Below, one piece after another: positions 55,703-64,000 of a DNA stretch of 64,000 nt. The stretch spans positions 992,001-1,056,000 of the forward strand of contig NZ_CP042819.1 of NCBI RefSeq assembly GCF_008065155.1, written 5' to 3'. A program made the position numbers and the translations under genes. The DNA comes from Octadecabacter sp. SW4. GTDB lineage: Bacteria > Pseudomonadota > Alphaproteobacteria > Rhodobacterales > Rhodobacteraceae. The first letter of the stretch is position 1. Each line of letters starts with the position of its first letter. The notes beneath the pieces were generated by a model. That model was given only the letters and a program-made list of their open reading frames with translations. It made no database searches and had not been told where the DNA came from.

Positions 55703-56785
55703 ATGTTTTATTGGCTAACCGCCCTGTCCGACGGGGGCGATTTTTTCAACCTCTTCAGTTATATCACCTTTCGCGCGGGGGGTGCCTTTATCACCGCGTT
55801 GCTGTTTGGCTTCGTGTTTGGGCCGCCCCTGATCAATGTGCTGCGCCGCCGTCAGGGCAAGGGCCAGCCGATCCGCGACGATGGCCCCGAAGGGCACTTC
55901 GTCAAGGCGGGCACACCGACGATGGGCGGTTTGTTGATCGTGGGGGCAGTGCTGAGCGCGACCTTGCTATGGGCGCGCTGGGACAACCCATTCATGTGGA
56001 TGGTGCTGTTTGTGACCATGTCATTCGCGATGATCGGTTTTGCCGATGATTACGCAAAGGTGTCCAAGCAAACCACGGCCGGCGTATCGGGGCGGGTGCG
56101 GCTTTTGCTGGGTTTCGTGATCGCAGGGGTGGCCGGGTATTGGGCGGCGCAGTATCACCCCGCCGGGCTGGCCAATCAGCTCGCCTTTCCGGTATTCAAG
56201 GACTTGCTGCTGAACCTTGGCATCCTGTTCGTGCCGTTTTCGATTATCGTGATCGTCGGTGCGGCCAATGCCGTGAACCTGACCGATGGTCTGGACGGTC
56301 TTGCGATCATGCCGGTGATGATCGCTGCCGCCACCCTGGGCGTGATCGCCTATGTGGTCGGACGCGTCGATTTCACCGACGATCTGGGTCTGCATTATGT
56401 TCCGGGCACTGGCGAGTTGCTGATCTTTACCGCCGGGTTGATCGGTGGCGGGCTGGGGTTCCTGTGGTATAACGCGCCGCCTGCCGCCGTGTTCATGGGC
56501 GATACTGGTTCGCTGGCCTTGGGGGGCGCATTGGGTGCTATCGCCGTGGCCGCGAAACACGAGATCGTTCTGGCGATCGTTGGCGGTCTGTTCGTGGTCG
56601 AGGCATTGTCTGTCATCATCCAGGTCTTTTATTTCAAATGGACCGGCAAGCGTGTGTTCTTGATGGCGCCGATCCATCATCACTACGAGAAAAAGGGCTG
56701 GGCCGAACCGCAGATCGTGATCCGTTTCTGGATCATCGCGCTTATTCTGGCGATGGTCGGACTGGCCACGCTGAAGGTGCGCTAG
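55703..56785 (+). CDS. mraY: Phospho-MurNAc-pentapeptide transferase MraY
   Basis: A 360-residue polytopic enzyme that transfers phospho-MurNAc-pentapeptide to undecaprenyl phosphate, forming lipid I. About ten hydrophobic helices are evident. Signature motifs: [30 protein letters not shown] and [13 protein letters not shown], which carry the catalytic aspartates and the histidine triad. The ATG at 55703 is chosen; the frame extends upstream through murF. A 171-base gap separates it from murD. Confidence 0.96.
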   Translation: MFYWLTALSDGGDFFNLFSYITFRAGGAFITALLFGFVFGPPLINVLRRRQGKGQPIRDDGPEGHFVKAGTPTMGGLLIVGAVLSATLLWARWDNPFMWMVLFVTMSFAMIGFADDYAKVSKQTTAGVSGRVRLLLGFVIAGVAGYWAAQYHPAGLANQLAFPVFKDLLLNLGILFVPFSIIVIVGAANAVNLTDGLDGLAIMPVMIAAATLGVIAYVVGRVDFTDDLGLHYVPGTGELLIFTAGLIGGGLGFLWYNAPPAAVFMGDTGSLALGGALGAIAVAAKHEIVLAIVGGLFVVEALSVIIQVFYFKWTGKRVFLMAPIHHHYEKKGWAEPQIVIRFWIIALILAMVGLATLKVR

Positions 56786-56956
56786 GGGCGTGGGTTGATA
56801 CCGCATCTTGCGGGGGCTTGTCCGGCAATTCCACCGCCAGGGTGCGCGGCGGCCTGCGGCCTTGCTTGCGTGCGCGGCCCATTTCAACCCGCTTGCCGCC
56901 TTGCGCCGCGGGCCCAAGAACGGCACTCTGCCCGCTGACATCAAGGGGCGCTTCAG
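56786..56956 (+). other. GC-rich gap between mraY and murD
   Basis: 171 bases without a supported gene in an otherwise tightly packed operon. It is rich in GCGGCC/CCGC words that could fold, but there is no terminator with a T-run and no recognisable promoter. Confidence 0.45.
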
Positions 56957-58360
56957 ATGATTCCAGTGCAGGGGTATTCAGGCCAGACCGTGGCAGTTCT
57001 GGGCCTTGGCCGTTCGGGCCTTGCCACGGCGCGCGCGCTTGCCGCCGGGGGCGCCAGGCCGATTGTCTGGGACGATGGCCAGCAGGCGCGCGACACGGCC
57101 GCGGGCGAAGGGTTCACCGTTGCCGACCTGACCAAACATGGCGCGCTTGACGACGTCGCCGCGCTGATCACCAGCCCCGGCATCCCCCATCTTTATCCCG
57201 CCCCGCATCCTGCCATCGCCGCTGCCTGGGCCGCCGGTGTGCCGGTCGACAATGATATCGGCCTCTTTTTCCGCAGCTTTGCCACGCAGGAGTGGGACAA
57301 TTTCGAGCGCACGCCACAGGTCATCGCCATCACCGGCAGCAATGGCAAATCGACCACCTCGGCCCTGATCCACCACATCCTGAGCGAGGCGGGCCGCCCT
57401 GCGCAACTCGCTGGCAATATCGGCCGCGGCGTGCTTGATATCGACCCTGCCCATGACGGCGAGGTGATCGTGCTGGAGCTGTCCAGCTATCAGACCGATC
57501 TGGCCCGCGCCCTGACACCGGATGTGGCCGTGTTCACCAACCTGTCGCCGGATCATCTGGACCGCCACGCAGGGCCGGGGGGGTATTTTGCCGCCAAACG
57601 CCGCTTGTTTGCCGAAGGCGGGCCGGATCGCGCGGTGATCGGCGTGGACGAACCCGAGGGCGGCTATCTGGCCAACCAACTTTCCGAAGGGGCAGGGGAT
57701 GATCGGGTGATCCGCATCTCATCGGGGCAAAAATTGTCGGGAAGCGGCTGGAACGTCTTTGCACGCAAGGGGTTTCTGGCTGAATGGCGCAAGGGCCGTC
57801 AGGTCGGCGCGATTGACCTGCGCGATATCACCGGCCTGCCCGGCGCACACAACCATCAGAATGCCTGCGCCGCCTACGCGGCCTGTCGCACGCTGGGGCT
57901 TGGGCCAAAACTGATTGAAAGCGCGCTGCACAGCTTTGGCGGCTTGCCCCACCGCAGCCAACGCGTCGCCGAACAGGGCGGCGTGGCCTATGTGAACGAC
58001 AGCAAGGCCACGAATGTGGACAGTGCCGCCAAGGCCTTGCAGGCGTTCAAGAATATCCGCTGGATTTGCGGTGGTCTGGAAAAGGAAGGCGGGCTGGACG
58101 GGCTGTTGCCGCATGTGGGGTCGGTCGTCAAAGCCTATGTGATCGGCCGCGAGGCAGCCGGTTTTGCCCTGCAACTGCGTGGAGTCGAGGCCGAGGTTTG
58201 CGGCGATATGAGCACAGCCGTGACCCGCGCCGTGGCCGAAGCGCAGGACGGCGACACCGTGCTGCTGGCCCCCGCCGCGGCAAGTTTTGATCAATACGAC
58301 AGCTTCGAAAAACGCGGCGATGACTTCATCGCACAGGTGCGCGCAGCGTTGGGGGAGTAG
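56957..58360 (+). CDS. murD: UDP-MurNAc-L-alanine:D-glutamate ligase MurD
   Basis: A 467-residue ligase adding D-Glu to UDP-MurNAc-L-Ala. The N-terminal Rossmann part ([14 protein letters not shown]) is followed by the P-loop [10 protein letters not shown] (about 128-137), [16 protein letters not shown] and [10 protein letters not shown]. It is complete. Normally ftsW-murG-murC-murB follow in this order in Rhodobacterales. Here the cluster ends and unrelated genes begin. Confidence 0.96.
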   Translation: MIPVQGYSGQTVAVLGLGRSGLATARALAAGGARPIVWDDGQQARDTAAGEGFTVADLTKHGALDDVAALITSPGIPHLYPAPHPAIAAAWAAGVPVDNDIGLFFRSFATQEWDNFERTPQVIAITGSNGKSTTSALIHHILSEAGRPAQLAGNIGRGVLDIDPAHDGEVIVLELSSYQTDLARALTPDVAVFTNLSPDHLDRHAGPGGYFAAKRRLFAEGGPDRAVIGVDEPEGGYLANQLSEGAGDDRVIRISSGQKLSGSGWNVFARKGFLAEWRKGRQVGAIDLRDITGLPGAHNHQNACAAYAACRTLGLGPKLIESALHSFGGLPHRSQRVAEQGGVAYVNDSKATNVDSAAKALQAFKNIRWICGGLEKEGGLDGLLPHVGSVVKAYVIGREAAGFALQLRGVEAEVCGDMSTAVTRAVAEAQDGDTVLLAPAAASFDQYDSFEKRGDDFIAQVRAALGE

Positions 58361-58622
58361 CCAGACGATTCAGCGCTTCGTCTGCTTTGAGGGACGAAGC
58401 GGCCGTGTGCTACACTTCCGCCAAGGTCAGTTTAGATTTGGTGTTGCCTTTACGGACAATCCGAGCACCTACTGGTCAAAATTTGCGGGTCGTATCGACG
58501 GGGTGTTTTCCAAAACGAAGCAGTCGACTGAGAGCCACCAGAAGGCAACACGTGCGAACCCCACGACGGAAAATTCATATAAAAATGTAGCTGCTTCACT
58601 TTGCGGCGAGTTAGGCACCTAC
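58361..58622 (+). other. Non-coding stretch after murD with a 9-bp hairpin
   Basis: An inverted repeat CGCTTCGTC (58374-58382) / GACGAAGCG (58393-58401) lies 13 bases after murD. It has no T-run, so it is not a canonical terminator. The rest shows a drop in GC towards the acyltransferase gene and no supported gene. Confidence 0.45.
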
Positions 58623-59597
58623 ATGCGAGACCCTAGAATAGACAATGCCAAAGGCGTGCTCATTTTATTAGTTGTGCTCGGGCATTACCTAGAGGCGATC
58701 AATGGCTGGGGGGACCGGTATCTCAGCTTGTTTCTTACGGCAATTTATATGTTTCATATGCCTGCGTTCATCTTTTTGGTAGGGATGACCACCAAACAAG
58801 AGGGGCATCGGACGCGCGTTCTAAAATTCGGTATTATACTCGTGATGTTTCAGTTGGCCTATGTGGTCCCAATTAGCATCATCAACGGTGAAAGGGTGGT
58901 GGGCCTGTTCCAGCCATATTGGGTTTTGTGGTTTCTACTATCCCTCATATTTTGGACATTGTTGACCCCACTGATTGTCACGGTGAGATACGCGTTTGTC
59001 ATGTCGATTGCAGTCGCAATCATCGGTGGGTTTTACCCCGGCGACGGCTACCAATTTAGTATCATGCGAACTCTGACCTTTTTGCCATTCTTTGTTGGCG
59101 GCATTCTTTACGGGCAGCGTGCTATTACAGTTTCACAAATCCTTTCAACCCGATGGTATTTGGCCGTCGCGTTCTTGGGTGTGGCAGCTGTGACTATTAA
59201 ATTGTGGGGCTTGGAAAAGGGATGGCTCTACGGTTCGTTCACATACGCGCGCCTAGGGGTTGATACCTTGTTTGGAACGCTCACCAGAGCAGCTCTACTG
59301 ATCGCCAGTTTCGCAAGCTTGATAGCCTTCCTTGCCTGTATTCCAACCAAACGAGGCTTTTTGTCAACAATCGGCCAGAATAGCCTGGCCATATTCGTGA
59401 TTCATGGATTTTTCGTTTTGATCTTTCAAGAAGCGATTACGAGATATGGGCCCCTCTCGCTCCATTGGCGGTCCGCCCTCGTTGTGCCGTTATCGCTGAT
59501 TACTACTGTTGTATTGGCAAATCCCATTTATAGCAGAACCATCCAAGCGTTTGCCGGAAGTATAGGCAAACGGCTCCTATGGGACAGGAAACTCTGA
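58623..59597 (+). CDS. Acyltransferase family membrane protein (Acyltransferase_3)
   Basis: A 324-residue membrane protein with about ten hydrophobic helices. It begins R-D-P-R-I-D-N-A-K-G-V-L-I-L-L-V-V-L-G-H-Y-L-E-A, the N-terminal pattern of the O-acyltransferase_3 family, including the conserved His. F-H-M-P-A-F-I-F-L-V-G-M comes in the second or third helix. Such enzymes acetylate or succinylate surface sugars, and similarity to fucose 4-O-acetylases is suspected. The gene is much more AT-rich than murD and sits where the dcw cluster breaks, suggesting acquisition. The ATG at 58623 begins the domain. Confidence 0.82.
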   Translation: MRDPRIDNAKGVLILLVVLGHYLEAINGWGDRYLSLFLTAIYMFHMPAFIFLVGMTTKQEGHRTRVLKFGIILVMFQLAYVVPISIINGERVVGLFQPYWVLWFLLSLIFWTLLTPLIVTVRYAFVMSIAVAIIGGFYPGDGYQFSIMRTLTFLPFFVGGILYGQRAITVSQILSTRWYLAVAFLGVAAVTIKLWGLEKGWLYGSFTYARLGVDTLFGTLTRAALLIASFASLIAFLACIPTKRGFLSTIGQNSLAIFVIHGFFVLIFQEAITRYGPLSLHWRSALVVPLSLITTVVLANPIYSRTIQAFAGSIGKRLLWDRKL

Positions 59598-59775
59598 AAC
59601 CTTCATGTCGATGTGAGCTTTGCTTTCAGATTCATTCTGACTTGAAGCCAAATCAGGTTAAGAAGTTTCGTCAGCCATGATCGCTGGAGTGGACATTCAT
59701 GCACTGAGCAGCATCTGTCGCAATGGGCTCAATGCCGACGTTCACCGACAGCGAAAACGGGTGAACAAGAAACGA

Positions 59776-60009
59776 TTACGTGCGGTTGCCTGTTCGGCCC
59801 GCAATCGCCACGCCTGCGGCCCAGCCTGACGACCATGCCCACTGGAAATTATAGCCCCCCAGCCGGCCCGTTACATCCACAGCTTCGCCAATGAAATAAA
59901 GGCCCGGCACGGTCTTGGCCTCCATCGTTTGGGATGACAGCCCATCGGTATCAACCCCGCCAAGGGTCACTTCGGCGGTGATCGCTAACCTGGCTGTCCA
60001 CCGCAAGTT
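59776..60009 (-). pseudogene. Remnant of a BaiN/HI0933-type flavoprotein (C-terminus)
   Basis: About 75 codons read leftwards give A-E-V-T-L-G-G-V-D-T, then T-V-P-G-L-Y-F-I-G-E-A-V-D-V-T-G-R-L-G-G-Y-N-F-Q-W-A. This is the FAD-binding C-terminal signature of the HI0933-like NAD(P)/FAD oxidoreductases, normally about 400 residues. The rest of the gene is absent; sequence to the right is unrelated. Confidence 0.75.
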
Positions 60010-60189
60010 GGGCAGGCACGCGGACATTCCGCGCCGCCTGCCAGCAGATACTGATATTGCAGTCCTATGGGCGCAATGGATTTCCAGGGTTACAAGCGCC
60101 AAGTGCTCTAAAGGCCAAGGGTCTTCGCTGTCGCGTCGCCGAACCTGAACATGACAGCCTTGCCGAAGCGTCGGATCACAGATTGCCGC

Positions 60190-60542
60190 ATGACCGCGAT
60201 GATGTCTGGTGGCGCACGCTGCTCAACGCCGCATCACTGCCCTACCCGGACAGTGCGCGCCACCTCGCCTTTCATCGTTGCGGTCTACCCATTGAAGCTG
60301 CGGCGCAGGGGCCTGGCGTAGCGGTCGGGGACAACATCAGCGCAGAAACACACCTCGCCGACGGTCGTCTTCTCCGTGTGCCGGGGCCCGTCCTTGAAGG
60401 CCGGGACGACTACCTCTTGGTCAAACGTAGTCAAGCGGCGGACCCGCTGCCAAGGGCGGTCGCTTGGCTGAAATCCGAGGCGCAGGCTTTCGAAGAACGC
60501 AGGCAAGAGTGCGAGACACGACTGACCTTTGCCACACTCTGA
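60190..60542 (+). pseudogene. Remnant of a GcvA-type LysR regulator (effector domain end)
   Basis: The C-terminal 90 or so residues of a LysR substrate-binding domain: F-H-R-C-G-L-P-I-E-A-A-A-Q-G-P-G-V-A-V-G-D, then L-A-D-G-R-L-L-R-V-P-G, then A-V-A-W-L-K-S-E-A-Q. No DNA-binding domain precedes it, and the open frame to the left is not LysR-like. A broken gene at a rearrangement boundary. Confidence 0.65.
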
Positions 60543-60766
60543 CAAATGAGCAGGGCTCTCCAGCCGCATTCGCGCGATCCACGGACGGCTGATCTGGGAT
60601 TACACTGCCTTTCCAAACACTTTTGACAAACTGGATAGATGCGGGGCATAGCGCCAGTTCGCGATACTTGCTCAAGCGGCTTTTTCTGGCACCTCGCAGC
60701 GGCAATGAACAGCACCCGGGACGGGAAGCCGTTTCCGCCGATGTAACGGGGTAGATGTGGTTGTTT
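60543..60766. other. Intergenic, no recognised feature
   Basis: About 220 bases between the LysR remnant and the FAD enzyme. Overlapping frames exist on the minus strand but read like random Arg/Ser/Cys-rich sequence. No RNA or repeat seen. Confidence 0.4.
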
Positions 60767-62320
60767 TCAACCGCGCAGTTGCTTGAAAACTCTCGGGTCG
60801 ATGCTCGCGGCGCACAAGATCCCGCCCCAGAGCGCGCCTTGAATGCCCTGGCTGACCACATCTTGCCCCGAAAGATAGAGCCCCTCTATCGGGGTTTTTG
60901 CCCTCAGTGCATCGCTCAAGACTCGCTCAGGCGTCCCATCCAGCCCGTAGAAGCGGCCTTCGTGGTGGCCGGTAATCGATGCCGTCGCCAAGGGTGTCGA
61001 CAGTTCGCGCAACACCACCAGGTCCGCCAGCTCGGGAAAGTTCGCCTTGAAGAGCGCGAACATCTTGTCCTCGACCTGCTTTTTGAAAGCTTTGTATTCC
61101 TTGCCCCGCTGGCCCGACGGAAGGTCCGCCCACCGGGCGACCGCGCTCCAGTCTGTCCAGCAGACCATTTCGCCCGCATATTTCTGCTTGGGGCCCGGAT
61201 CGTGGCTTGGGTCTTTCAAGGAGGCAAAGGAGACAAAGAACCCAGGCGGATCGCCTGCGGGTGCATCCGCCCACACCGCATCGATTTCCCGCGTCGGGTA
61301 AATCCAATGGTTTGACCGTGTGGCGCCGGCTTTCTCGATGTCGCCCTGGAAACCGAAAAACAGGCTGAAATGGGCAATCGAGGCGGGCAAGGCCTGGATT
61401 TCGTCGATCCAGTCCTTGGCGCCGCAATCCGAGGGAAGCAGGTTATTGATCGTCTCGCGCACACCGATATTGGAAATGACAACGTCCGACCGGATGTCTT
61501 CCCCATCAGATGTGCGTACGCCAACGACCTTGTCGTCCTCCACCAGCAGCGTTTCAACCCTGACGCCCGCGCGGGCCTCGCCACCGTTTTCGGTAATTGT
61601 CGGGATCAGGTGGTCGGCAAACGCCTTGCCACCGCCCACCGGATACCAGGCACCGCTTTGCAGATAAGACCCGGAGATCAATGCGTGCATCGCAAAGCTC
61701 GCCTTGTGGGGGCGGCCGCCGAAATCTCCCCACTGCGCGGTAAATGCCGCGATCAGATCCGGGTTTTGTGTCAGACTTTCAGCGACTTCTTTTGTCGTGC
61801 GTTTGCACCACTTGTTGATGGCGCGGTGGTTCCACCAATCGATCATGTCACCAGCGAATTCGGGCAAAGCCCGCGTCGAAGCGATTGTATTCATGATCTC
61901 ACGGCCTTCGCGCAGCGCGGCGATCCAGGCTTCGATGGCCTCAGACTCATCGGGAAACCGGTCCTTGAGGTCGCGTTCATGGGCCTCGAACGGGCGTGAA
62001 AGCCGTAGCGGCGGGGTATCCCCAAGATGCAAGTTGTCATAGACCGCCCCCAGGGGTTCGAATTCCATGGGTGTATGCGTCAGCCAATCAAGCATCCCCC
62101 GCTCCCGGTCCTCTGGGGCAAGACAGCCAAGATAGTGGATGCCGACGTCCCAGGAAAAGCCCTCACGAGAGAAGCTGTGGGTGAGACCGCCCAAGGTTTT
62201 GTACTGCTCAAGGAGCAAGACCTTGTGGCCCGTTTTGGACAGTGCGGCCGCCGCGGTCATGCCCCCCATGCCCGAGCCGATTACGATTGCGTCCCATTCC
62301 TTGTCATTAGTCTGTGCCAT
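60767..62320 (-). CDS. FAD-dependent oxidoreductase, carotenoid isomerase/retinol saturase-like
   Basis: A 517-residue flavoprotein. The N-terminal Rossmann loop I-V-I-G-S-G-M-G-G-M-T-A-A-A-A-L (about 12-27) and L-L-L-E-Q-Y-K-T-L-G-G-L-T-H-S-F bind FAD as in phytoene desaturase and CrtISO/RetSat proteins. The C-terminus G-L-Y-L-S-G-Q-D-V-V-S-Q-G-I-Q-G-A is the second FAD motif. There are no carotenoid genes nearby, so the substrate is open. The start is ATG 62320. It overlaps the upstream NTF2-like gene by 14 bases. Confidence 0.85.
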   Translation of the reverse strand: MAQTNDKEWDAIVIGSGMGGMTAAAALSKTGHKVLLLEQYKTLGGLTHSFSREGFSWDVGIHYLGCLAPEDRERGMLDWLTHTPMEFEPLGAVYDNLHLGDTPPLRLSRPFEAHERDLKDRFPDESEAIEAWIAALREGREIMNTIASTRALPEFAGDMIDWWNHRAINKWCKRTTKEVAESLTQNPDLIAAFTAQWGDFGGRPHKASFAMHALISGSYLQSGAWYPVGGGKAFADHLIPTITENGGEARAGVRVETLLVEDDKVVGVRTSDGEDIRSDVVISNIGVRETINNLLPSDCGAKDWIDEIQALPASIAHFSLFFGFQGDIEKAGATRSNHWIYPTREIDAVWADAPAGDPPGFFVSFASLKDPSHDPGPKQKYAGEMVCWTDWSAVARWADLPSGQRGKEYKAFKKQVEDKMFALFKANFPELADLVVLRELSTPLATASITGHHEGRFYGLDGTPERVLSDALRAKTPIEGLYLSGQDVVSQGIQGALWGGILCAASIDPRVFKQLRG

Positions 62321-62702
62321 TCTTAACCTCCGTTGGCTGACTGGGCACGATGTCCCAAACCTCAACAATCCGACCGTCCATGATGCGCCAAACCACCACC
62401 ACATCGACCGTGACCGTTCGGTCATCGAAGGTCAGCGAATTTCGGGACTGAACGACGACCAACTCCTTGCCGACGGGCACCGCCGACACCGGCTCAATCC
62501 GAAACGTGCCATGCGACTTCTTGGCAAGTGCCGCAAAGAACGCGCGGATGCCCTCTGGCCCTACATGGTCGCCCTGCAAGTCAGGCAGGTTTGGATTGAA
62601 ATAGTGAAGGACGGCGTCTTCGGCGAACAGATGAGCCGATGCCGCCATATTGCGACGATCGAGTTGTTCCAGCAGCGCAAGATTTGGGTGTATCACAGTC
62701 AT
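62307..62702 (-). CDS. NTF2-like (SnoaL-type) protein
   Basis: A 131-residue alpha+beta-barrel protein. It shows D-R-R-N-M-A-A-S-A-H-L-F-A-E-D-A-V-L-H-Y-F-N-P, then F-F-A-A-L-A-K-K-S, then V-V-V-W-R-I-M-D-G-R-I-V-E-V-W-D, the typical SnoaL-like pattern. These proteins include isomerases, dehydratases and polyketide cyclases. It is translationally coupled to the FAD enzyme downstream. The TGA of the broken lactonase frame overlaps its ATG, so the three were once one operon. Confidence 0.8.
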   Translation of the reverse strand: MTVIHPNLALLEQLDRRNMAASAHLFAEDAVLHYFNPNLPDLQGDHVGPEGIRAFFAALAKKSHGTFRIEPVSAVPVGKELVVVQSRNSLTFDDRTVTVDVVVVWRIMDGRIVEVWDIVPSQPTEVKNGTD

Positions 62703-62990
62703 CGCTTTTCCTTATCGATGTCAAACAGGCGGCCCGTCGCGTGCAAAAGGGCGCCCCGGCGCGCGGGTCATGAGAGTCCACGATCACAAGGCCGGGCAGG
62801 GGCTCTTTCAACCGGCGGACTTTTTCGAATATGGCAGGCGATGTTCCCTTGTTGCCCATCCCGGCCACAACGCCCTGTTCAATCAAACCCGCTTCATAGG
62901 TCAGGTCGCCTACAAGAAGGATCGGGTTTGATGCTGCTGTCTGTGTGACGGGCATGATGTGCCCCTTTGATAAGATCAGACCCGTCCAAT
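62699..62990 (-). pseudogene. Remnant of an AHL-lactonase-like MBL-fold hydrolase (C-terminus)
   Basis: N-P-I-L-L-V-G-D-L-T-Y-E-A-G-L-I-E-Q-G and P-G-L-V-I-V-D-S-H-D-P-R-A-G are the metal-binding C-terminal motifs of the N-acyl-homoserine lactonase type of metallo-beta-lactamase fold. The N-terminal two thirds, including H-x-H-x-D-H, is missing. The frame also shifts near 62757; in the shifted frame it ends L-L-H-A-T-G-R-L with a TGA overlapping the NTF2-like start. Confidence 0.7.
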
Positions 62991-63019
62991 TCGCGAGGCG
63001 ATCAGGACGACGAATACCG

Positions 63020-63295
63020 TCAAGGACGCGCTCGGGATTTGCCCATTTCTTTCTCGATCATCTTTTCGGTCACGGTGAACCGACCTGGAAACACAAAGAC
63101 AAACGCGGCATGGATTACCACAGCGATACCCCAGCCAAACATTGGCCAGTGGAACCAGATTGTGCCTGCGGAGGTCATGAAATTGATAACCGCGAGGAAC
63201 AGAATGACGGCAACATAGACCGACAAATGCGTGTAGAATCCCATCTTGACTTCAACACGTTCCTTCGCTGACCGATAGGCTTCAGAATTCTCCAT
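63020..63295 (-). CDS. 2TM-domain protein
   Basis: A 91-residue membrane protein with two helices (about 22-40 and 49-69) and a C-terminal cytoplasmic helix (M-I-E-K-E-M-G-K-S). The beginning A-K-E-R-V-E-V-K-M-G-F-Y-T-H-L-S-V-Y-V-A-V matches the 2TM domain family. That domain is often fused to histidine kinases but is standalone here. Function unknown. Confidence 0.8.
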   Translation of the reverse strand: MENSEAYRSAKERVEVKMGFYTHLSVYVAVILFLAVINFMTSAGTIWFHWPMFGWGIAVVIHAAFVFVFPGRFTVTEKMIEKEMGKSRARP

Positions 63296-63434
63296 AAATC
63301 TTCTCCATCAGGATTTCTTGATCAGTCAATTCTAACAGATAGCGGGATTTCCAGCGTTGACGCCGATCAATGTGCCTTGCTTGGTTGGGTGTATCATTTG
63401 ACTATCAAATGCCCCCAAGGATGGAGGAACGTCG

Positions 63435-64000
63435 ATGCCCGGAAGGCCCAACCCGCTTAGTGAAATGGGCGCTCTGGACAAAGTAGTTGTCCAAAAGGAT
63501 GAGCGCCCGAACCCATCATTCGAGACGTCCGCGCTGCCTGGATTCAAGAAGACCGTTCAGGGACGGCGGGCCATTCGCAAATTCGACGGTGAACCAATAC
63601 CCGAAGGCACCATGCGCGATTGTCTTCGCGACGCGATCCTGGCGCCCAGTGCGTCAAACCTTCAGAGCTATGAGCTCTACTGGGTGCGCGACAAAGGTAA
63701 GCAAACGCGACTTGCCGAACTCTGTCTTGATCAACCGGGTGCCACGACGGCGGGGGAGTTGGTGGTCATCGTCTCTCGCGTCGATCTTTGGAAATCCCAT
63801 CTGAAAAAACTGACTGACATCATGACCGAGAATGGCCAAAAACCGCTCCAGGGGGCGGTCCGCGACTATTACGAAAAGATCGTTCCGATGCTGATGAAGA
63901 CGGATCGCTTCGGCTTTCACAACCTCAAACGTCGACTCATGTTTTGGTATCGAGGGAAAAGTGTGCCGACCGTGCACGAGCCTGTCACACGGGCGGACCA
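63435..64000 (+). CDS. Nitroreductase-family protein (3' end outside window)
   Basis: At least 188 residues, with the frame open through the right edge. R-R-A-I-R-K-F-D-G-E-P-I-P-E-G-T-M and A-I-L-A-P-S-A-S-N-L-Q-S-Y-E-L-Y are the FMN-binding motifs of nitroreductases (about residues 47-85). The ATG at 63435 has GGAGG 8 bases upstream. Substrates of the family range from nitroaromatics to quinones and flavins. It is divergent from the 2TM gene. Confidence 0.85.
   Translation, partial: MPGRPNPLSEMGALDKVVVQKDERPNPSFETSALPGFKKTVQGRRAIRKFDGEPIPEGTMRDCLRDAILAPSASNLQSYELYWVRDKGKQTRLAELCLDQPGATTAGELVVIVSRVDLWKSHLKKLTDIMTENGQKPLQGAVRDYYEKIVPMLMKTDRFGFHNLKRRLMFWYRGKSVPTVHEPVTRAD

Noticed and set aside
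58374..58401. Terminator after murD
   Set aside because: A good 9-base stem, but no T-run follows; kept only as a hairpin within the intergenic entry.

Overview
The window looks like chromosomal DNA of a marine-type alphaproteobacterium of the Roseobacter group (Rhodobacterales). The evidence is the GC-rich coding style, the gene content (hflKC-degP, TTG/GTG starts, a DUF1127 gene followed by CCUCCUCCC hairpins, an mraZ-led dcw cluster, anaplerotic pyruvate carboxylase) and many short overlapping gene pairs. The genus cannot be fixed from the sequence alone. Most of the window is ordinary core genome.

Layout. 1-3.3 kb: membrane protein quality control (hflK tail, hflC, a DUF2065 protein, a DegP/HtrA protease). 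3.6-5.7 kb: small proteins and a [2Fe-2S] ferredoxin. 5.7-7.6 kb: convergently and divergently packed cobalamin genes cobS and cobT. 7.6-18.4 kb: a CPA2 cation/proton antiporter, a large PilP/GspC-like envelope gene split by a frameshift, metY, and assorted metabolic, hypothetical and regulatory genes. 19.4-25.1 kb: a decayed genomic island in the 3' end of tRNA-Tyr. It has a 21-bp att repeat at each end, paired arm-like repeats just inside both ends, a 5'-truncated hsdR, and a 3'-truncated tyrosine integrase gene. An IS3-family element sits exactly at the hsdR/integrase junction. 25.3-31.3 kb: rlmB, small proteins and the his genes hisB-hisH and hisA-hisF-hisE, separated by a DUF2147 gene on the other strand. 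31.4-36.2 kb: GNAT, Dabb, tRNA-Gly, TerC, phosphoesterase, MDR oxidoreductase and VOC genes. 36.2-46.4 kb: pyruvate carboxylase, an alpha-hydroxy-acid oxidase, a UvrD/PcrA helicase, a GSCFA protein and a LysE-type exporter. 46.5-47.2 kb: a DUF1127 gene (ccaF1-like) followed on the same strand by nine CCUCCUCCC stem-loops, the last of which is also an intrinsic terminator. This is an enlarged version of the CcsR sRNA locus of Rhodobacter. 47.4-58.4 kb: mrp, then a long mraZ leader containing a strong intrinsic terminator (position of the UpsM sRNA in Rhodobacter), then mraZ-rsmH-ftsL-ftsI-murE-murF-mraY-murD. 58.4-64 kb: the dcw cluster stops after murD and gives way to a lower-GC acyltransferase, remnants of three genes (BaiN-like flavoprotein, LysR regulator, MBL lactonase), a carotenoid-isomerase-like FAD enzyme, an NTF2-like protein, a 2TM protein and the start of a nitroreductase running off the right edge.

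How it fits together. The most striking regulatory block is 46.5-49.1 kb. There a multi-copy anti-Shine-Dalgarno-like sRNA array with its DUF1127 partner lies one gene away from an attenuated cell-division operon leader. The most striking accessory block is the tRNA-Tyr island. It records integration, IS insertion with an adjoining deletion, and immobilisation. Several genes are interrupted at G/C homopolymers, so either pseudogenisation or homopolymer sequencing error must be considered for those.
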